Source: Thermotogota bacterium
GTDB lineage: Bacteria; Thermotogota; Thermotogae; Petrotogales; Petrotogaceae
Direction of reading: 5' to 3'
NCBI GenBank assembly: GCA_029780115.1
Contig: JAKOZG010000002.1
Location: forward strand, 46,498-110,497
DNA length: 64,000 nt
Below are positions 63,757 to 64,000 of the stretch, piece by piece. A model generated the notes under the pieces. The model was not told where the DNA came from and made no database searches. It saw only the letters and a list, made by a program, of their open reading frames with translations. The stretch's first letter is position 1. Each line of letters opens with the position of its first letter. A program made the position numbers and the translations under genes.

Positions 63757-63794
63757 ATTATTCTTTTCATTTTTTGTTCACTCATAAGTGCATA

Positions 63795-64000
<206 letters not shown>

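Overview
The window looks like chromosomal DNA from a thermophilic, anaerobic, flagellated bacterium of the Thermotogota, most like the Petrotoga side of the phylum. This is inferred from gene content: an AT-rich genome, PolC-type DNA polymerase III, a K+-dependent membrane pyrophosphatase, methionine synthase with its reactivation domain on a separate gene, a DegV protein, an archaeal-type KaiC module and many Opp-type transporter genes. The exact genus cannot be fixed from the sequence alone.

Layout. 1-1135 (minus): end of a flagellar operon (an unknown protein and fliS) behind a sigma-28-type promoter. 1293-12514 (plus): housekeeping genes pepP, ruvC, polC, a sliding-clamp-like protein, cysE, cysK, clpX and tsaD, then two tRNAs (Ser-GCT, Arg-GCG). 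12897-19997 (minus): rpmB and a long operon of coiled-coil protein, zapA-like, murI, rapZ, yvcK, whiA, nrdR, greA and lysS. 20135-23244 (plus): hppA plus a divergent phosphofructokinase, behind a 36-bp perfect palindrome. 23277-27322 (minus): Wzi-like outer-membrane protein, degV, ligA. 27741-37000: tauE, thrB, aldo-keto reductase, split metH, HAD phosphatase and a zinc-type ABC operon led by a Fur-family regulator with a clear promoter and operator.

37253-52126 (plus): dppA, msrBA, then a large sialic-acid-type operon. It encodes a NanE-NanK fusion, an RpiR regulator, a complete Opp/Dpp ABC transporter, a five-bladed beta-propeller protein, a NanA-type lyase and a flavoprotein. The solute-binding protein of this transporter appears circularly permuted. 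52261-55304 (minus): KaiC-like ATPase with a helix-turn-helix partner, a methyltransferase and an AIM24 protein. 55717-57384 (plus): rimP-nusA with a terminator-like hairpin in the leader. 57447-63514 (plus): a MerR-controlled carbonyl/redox operon. 63643-64000 (minus): 5S and the 3' end of 23S rRNA.

Three genes (tsaD, dppA and the beta-propeller gene) have a good Shine-Dalgarno sequence followed by an ATA or ATT codon and no usable ATG, GTG or TTG. Their N-termini are likely to be mis-called by automatic annotation. The most distinctive observations are the permuted binding protein, the non-canonical starts, the clamp-like gene next to polC, the KaiC module and the MerR operon with its 19-bp-spacer promoter.
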